DNA from: Photobacterium ganghwense | GTDB lineage: Bacteria > Pseudomonadota > Gammaproteobacteria > Enterobacterales > Vibrionaceae | Length of the DNA stretch: 64,000 bases | Assembly: GCF_003025595.1 (NCBI RefSeq) | Contig: NZ_PYMI01000002.1 | Coordinates: 930,001-994,000, forward strand | Direction: 5' to 3' | Shown here: piece after piece, positions 61,675 through 64,000 of the stretch | How positions within the stretch are numbered: the first letter of the stretch is position 1 | Layout of the letters: each line of letters opens with the position of its first letter | Position numbers and translations under genes: made by a program | Notes under the pieces: generated by a model | The model's input: only the letters and a program-made list of their open reading frames with translations | The model's database searches: none | What the model was told of the DNA's origin: nothing

Positions 61675-63336
61675 ATGAAAAACAAAGAGCTGTTATTCAG
61701 CATCACCCCTAGAGGAAATGGCAGGTTTACAATTCGCTCTAGTTACTACCGTCTTCTTGGAGATGAGGTATGCGGCCGGATAGGTGAATCCAAGAAAAAG
61801 GAAGTATCTTTCACCTTGGCCGGAACAAGCGAGAAGGCTACCGCTATCGCAATCGAGGCCACCCGAATCTTTAGACGGGTTCGTGAAGTAACCGAAAAGT
61901 TGAGTAGTCTGGATGCCGACTCAGAGAGCTTCACTTCTATCTTTGACTTTGCCGTTGTCTACTGCAAAACCGGCATTCACGATCTTGAAGAGCTTAAAGA
62001 CTCAGAGTTCAGAGCTGTCTTTAAGCAAAAAGCCGTTACCGCTCTTAAACAAGCGATATCCGAAGAGGCCGAAGAGGTCGTTAGCATTCGAGATATAGAG
62101 GTAAAGACCGCAATCAGCACTTTTGGTGATTTGATAAGAGGTTACTTTGCCAGTGAAAGGGACTCGGGAGAAATTGCTCACGTAACAGTAAAGCAGAATT
62201 ACGGACACGTGAATAAATTACTGGATGTCCTCGATGAGAACACGCCCTTAGAGCACCTTTGCAAAAAGACTATCCGAACCATTATGGGGAAGCTGAAAGT
62301 CTATCCAGCGAGAAAAGAAGCGTATCACGGGGATATTCCATTCGAGATAATTGTTGCCACCGAGGCTGGCCGGTATACCGCCATTAACGAAACAACCTAC
62401 AGCTATGTCTTGAGTTTCCTCCGGAGAGCACTCGGCTGGGGATATGATGAAGGTCATATGTCGGTTGATTTGCGAAAAGCCTGTTCGGAGAAAAGCAAAT
62501 CAAGGAACGGGGTTCATAAAAGCAAGGGCGCTTTTACTATACCCGAAAGCGAGATCGACACCGCCTCTACGTTCTTGTCTCAAAGCAAGAAGGTAAAGCC
62601 GTTTGATTCAGAAATGTTGGACGCCATTTACCGGACTCACTTTTTCCGTAGCAAAAGACGAAGAGGGCATATTGCTCGTTACGGCTATTACCCGTTGCAC
62701 TTTTGGCTTTATCCGATTTGCCAGTTCACCGGTATGCGCAGTCGCGAAGTCGCCCAGCTATCAATAGATGACGTGGTGTGTGTCGGGAGCATCTGGTGCT
62801 TAGTGGTTAACGATGCCAAGTTCTACCAGCGCGTGAAGTCCGTAAATGGGCGCAGGATTATTCCCGTGCATAATATGTTGCTCGAATTGGGTTTGCTGGA
62901 TTATGTAGAGTGGCGGAAGAATCTGAAGGGGGTGCCGGAGATTTACGACCCTCTGCTGATGACTCCTGTGGTTGATAAGTTCATCTTCTCGAATGCAGGA
63001 AAGAACCTGGATGTGTCCAGAGCCATTAGAAAAGAGGCAGACATACCTTACGGGAGACAATACACCTGCCATTCATTCCGGCACTTGTTTATTGATGTTA
63101 TTCGGTCGAAGAACATACCTGAATGGAAAATAGCACAGATAGTCGGCCATGATGGGAGAACCAGCGGCGAGGTAGCTCTGACAACGACCAAGTATGGTCA
63201 CAGGGCGCTGAGCGTTGCGGAGCTGCAAAAGATCGTCAACTTATATGAGTCTCCGGTCGATGTGTCATTTCTTAATTGGGAGAGATTCAGGGACAATTTG
63301 CTACAGGATTGGAAAGAGTATCGGCACGTAAGATGA
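61675..63336 (+). CDS. Tyrosine recombinase (integrase)
   Basis: A 553-residue site-specific recombinase. The catalytic domain at about 330-530 has all main residues: Arg in TGMRSREVAQL, Lys in the beta-hairpin region VNDAKFYQR, HxxR in CHSFRHLFID, His in IVGHDG and the nucleophile Tyr in TTKYGH. About 300 N-terminal residues hold the arm- and core-binding parts, including a helical stretch TFGDLIRGYFASERDSG. The length fits the large integrases of genomic islands. GGAGGA is 8 bases upstream. Codon use is noticeably less G+C-rich than the urease island. Confidence 0.9.
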   Translation: MKNKELLFSITPRGNGRFTIRSSYYRLLGDEVCGRIGESKKKEVSFTLAGTSEKATAIAIEATRIFRRVREVTEKLSSLDADSESFTSIFDFAVVYCKTGIHDLEELKDSEFRAVFKQKAVTALKQAISEEAEEVVSIRDIEVKTAISTFGDLIRGYFASERDSGEIAHVTVKQNYGHVNKLLDVLDENTPLEHLCKKTIRTIMGKLKVYPARKEAYHGDIPFEIIVATEAGRYTAINETTYSYVLSFLRRALGWGYDEGHMSVDLRKACSEKSKSRNGVHKSKGAFTIPESEIDTASTFLSQSKKVKPFDSEMLDAIYRTHFFRSKRRRGHIARYGYYPLHFWLYPICQFTGMRSREVAQLSIDDVVCVGSIWCLVVNDAKFYQRVKSVNGRRIIPVHNMLLELGLLDYVEWRKNLKGVPEIYDPLLMTPVVDKFIFSNAGKNLDVSRAIRKEADIPYGRQYTCHSFRHLFIDVIRSKNIPEWKIAQIVGHDGRTSGEVALTTTKYGHRALSVAELQKIVNLYESPVDVSFLNWERFRDNLLQDWKEYRHVR

Positions 63337-63409
63337 AGGCACCAAAATTACCGAAATGTATGGTTGGCTAGTAGGGGCAAAGACCTAGTTTTGCAGCGCT
63401 AGATACTAA

Positions 63410-63433
63410 AAAGCACCGTTTAAACGGTGCTTT
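63410..63433. terminator. Palindromic terminator between integrase and regulator
   Basis: AAAGCACCG, TTTAAA, CGGTGCTTT: a fully symmetrical 24-base palindrome, placed between two convergent genes. T runs are short. Confidence 0.75.
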
Positions 63434-63527
63434 CTTGTATGGAAGGGCTTGTAGAGGTAGAGAGTTGATGAAGCTCTAATTAGTTGTCGATCGTTAACTG
63501 ATAACAAAGTGAAACTATTCGGGAAAA

Positions 63528-63947
63528 TTAATCCAGCCCTTTAACGAACTCATCAAAGAAATCTTGCATTTCCTTCAACTTCTCCTGAGTAAGTTCGACA
63601 TCCACTTTGCCAGCTCTAATCAGTGAGTTTTCAAAAGCATTAGCGGCATGTCTGCCGATAGAGTTAACGTTTGTTTTTCTTTTAATCCAGTCAGCAAGAT
63701 GAGGCTCATCTTGCTCCAGAACAAGCATCATTAAATCGGTTTCATCAACCTCCAGACTTCTAGCAAGAGCAGGGACACGAGCTTTGTTCAGCTTAGATCT
63801 ACCACTTTTCAGCATTGTGATGTTGTTTGCGTTAGCATAACCAGCCTCTTTAGCAATGGTGATCTGGCTCTTACCGCATTCCTCAATCGCTTTAGTAAGG
63901 AATTGAGCGACGATCGCATTCGGATTTTGCTTGTCTGTTGGAATCAT
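63528..63947 (-). CDS. XRE-type helix-turn-helix regulator
   Basis: A 139-residue protein with an N-terminal helix-turn-helix at about 25-67: SQITIAKEAGYANANNITML then KSGRSKLNKARVPALARSLE, a Cro/CI-like pattern. The C-terminal half is helical and charged (LTQEKLKEMQDFFDEFVKGLD) and may dimerise. It resembles small repressors of phages and islands. Only 53 bases of upstream sequence are in the window, so its partner gene and operator are not visible. Confidence 0.75.
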   Translation of the reverse strand: MIPTDKQNPNAIVAQFLTKAIEECGKSQITIAKEAGYANANNITMLKSGRSKLNKARVPALARSLEVDETDLMMLVLEQDEPHLADWIKRKTNVNSIGRHAANAFENSLIRAGKVDVELTQEKLKEMQDFFDEFVKGLD

Positions 63948-64000
63948 AACGTTATCTCGTTCTTTAGTTAGTTCATTATGTTCGGTGGAGTCGCTTCATA

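Larger units (their letters stand above)
61355..64000. mobile_element. Left end of a probable integrated element
   Basis: It begins where the permease remnant loses its family resemblance and contains a tyrosine recombinase reading inward and a convergent XRE regulator. The right end is outside the window. Type (prophage, integrative element or island) cannot be decided from two genes. The boundary position is an inference. Confidence 0.5.

Overview
The window looks like a chromosomal segment of a Vibrionaceae-type marine gammaproteobacterium (Vibrio, Photobacterium, Grimontia or Enterovibrio relatives). The call rests on content and order, not on a search: an OmpA porin, SstT, a vibrio-style Bat operon (MoxR, DUF58, DUF4381, BatA, BatB/C, BatD), a phaB-phaA-phaP-phaC cluster with the phasin between phaA and phaC, a FabY-like ketoacyl synthase and a pullulanase lipoprotein. 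I see no tRNA, rRNA, CRISPR array or intact insertion sequence.

Layout. 1-3.5 kb: the start of an FAD-dependent oxidoreductase, ompA and sstT. 3.7-11.4 kb: a six-gene, overlapping Bat operon on the minus strand. 11.9-24.2 kb: a 12 kb nitrogen island on the plus strand, with a five-gene urea ABC transporter (urtABCDE) running with 4-base overlaps into a complete urease operon (ureD-A-B-C-E-J-F-G). Urea is imported, hydrolysed by the nickel enzyme UreABC, and the enzyme is matured by UreDEFG with UreJ as probable nickel permease. 24.2-29.1 kb: the polyhydroxybutyrate operon phaBAPC, preceded by a leader that ends in a terminator-like hairpin and containing a second hairpin between phaP and phaC.

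29-46 kb: mostly single genes, including two unknown secreted proteins, an outer-membrane barrel protein, a large pullulanase lipoprotein, a GlxA-type regulator divergent from fabY-like, a PfkB kinase, a MarR/SlyA-regulated efflux pair with two clear operator palindromes, an RhlE-type helicase and a glycerophosphodiesterase. 46-58 kb: a zinc-ribbon protein with hexapeptide repeats, an NTP pyrophosphohydrolase, a MATE pump, two alpha/beta hydrolases, a YgiW-type protein, a CPBP protease with a probable one-base frameshift, a partial cobalamin cluster (cobU, cobC, cobQ) and a substrate-binding protein plus one permease of an amino-acid ABC importer.

58-64 kb: gene density falls and debris appears (short repeats, a 37-codon orphan reading frame, and the last 58 codons of an amino-acid ABC permease). 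A 553-residue tyrosine recombinase and a convergent XRE-type regulator follow. This is best read as the left end of an integrated element that continues past the window and may have cut the permease gene. The most promising undescribed signals are this junction with its GTCGGTTTG repeats around a CRP-type palindrome, the phaB leader RNA, and the regulatory hairpins inside the urt and pha operons.
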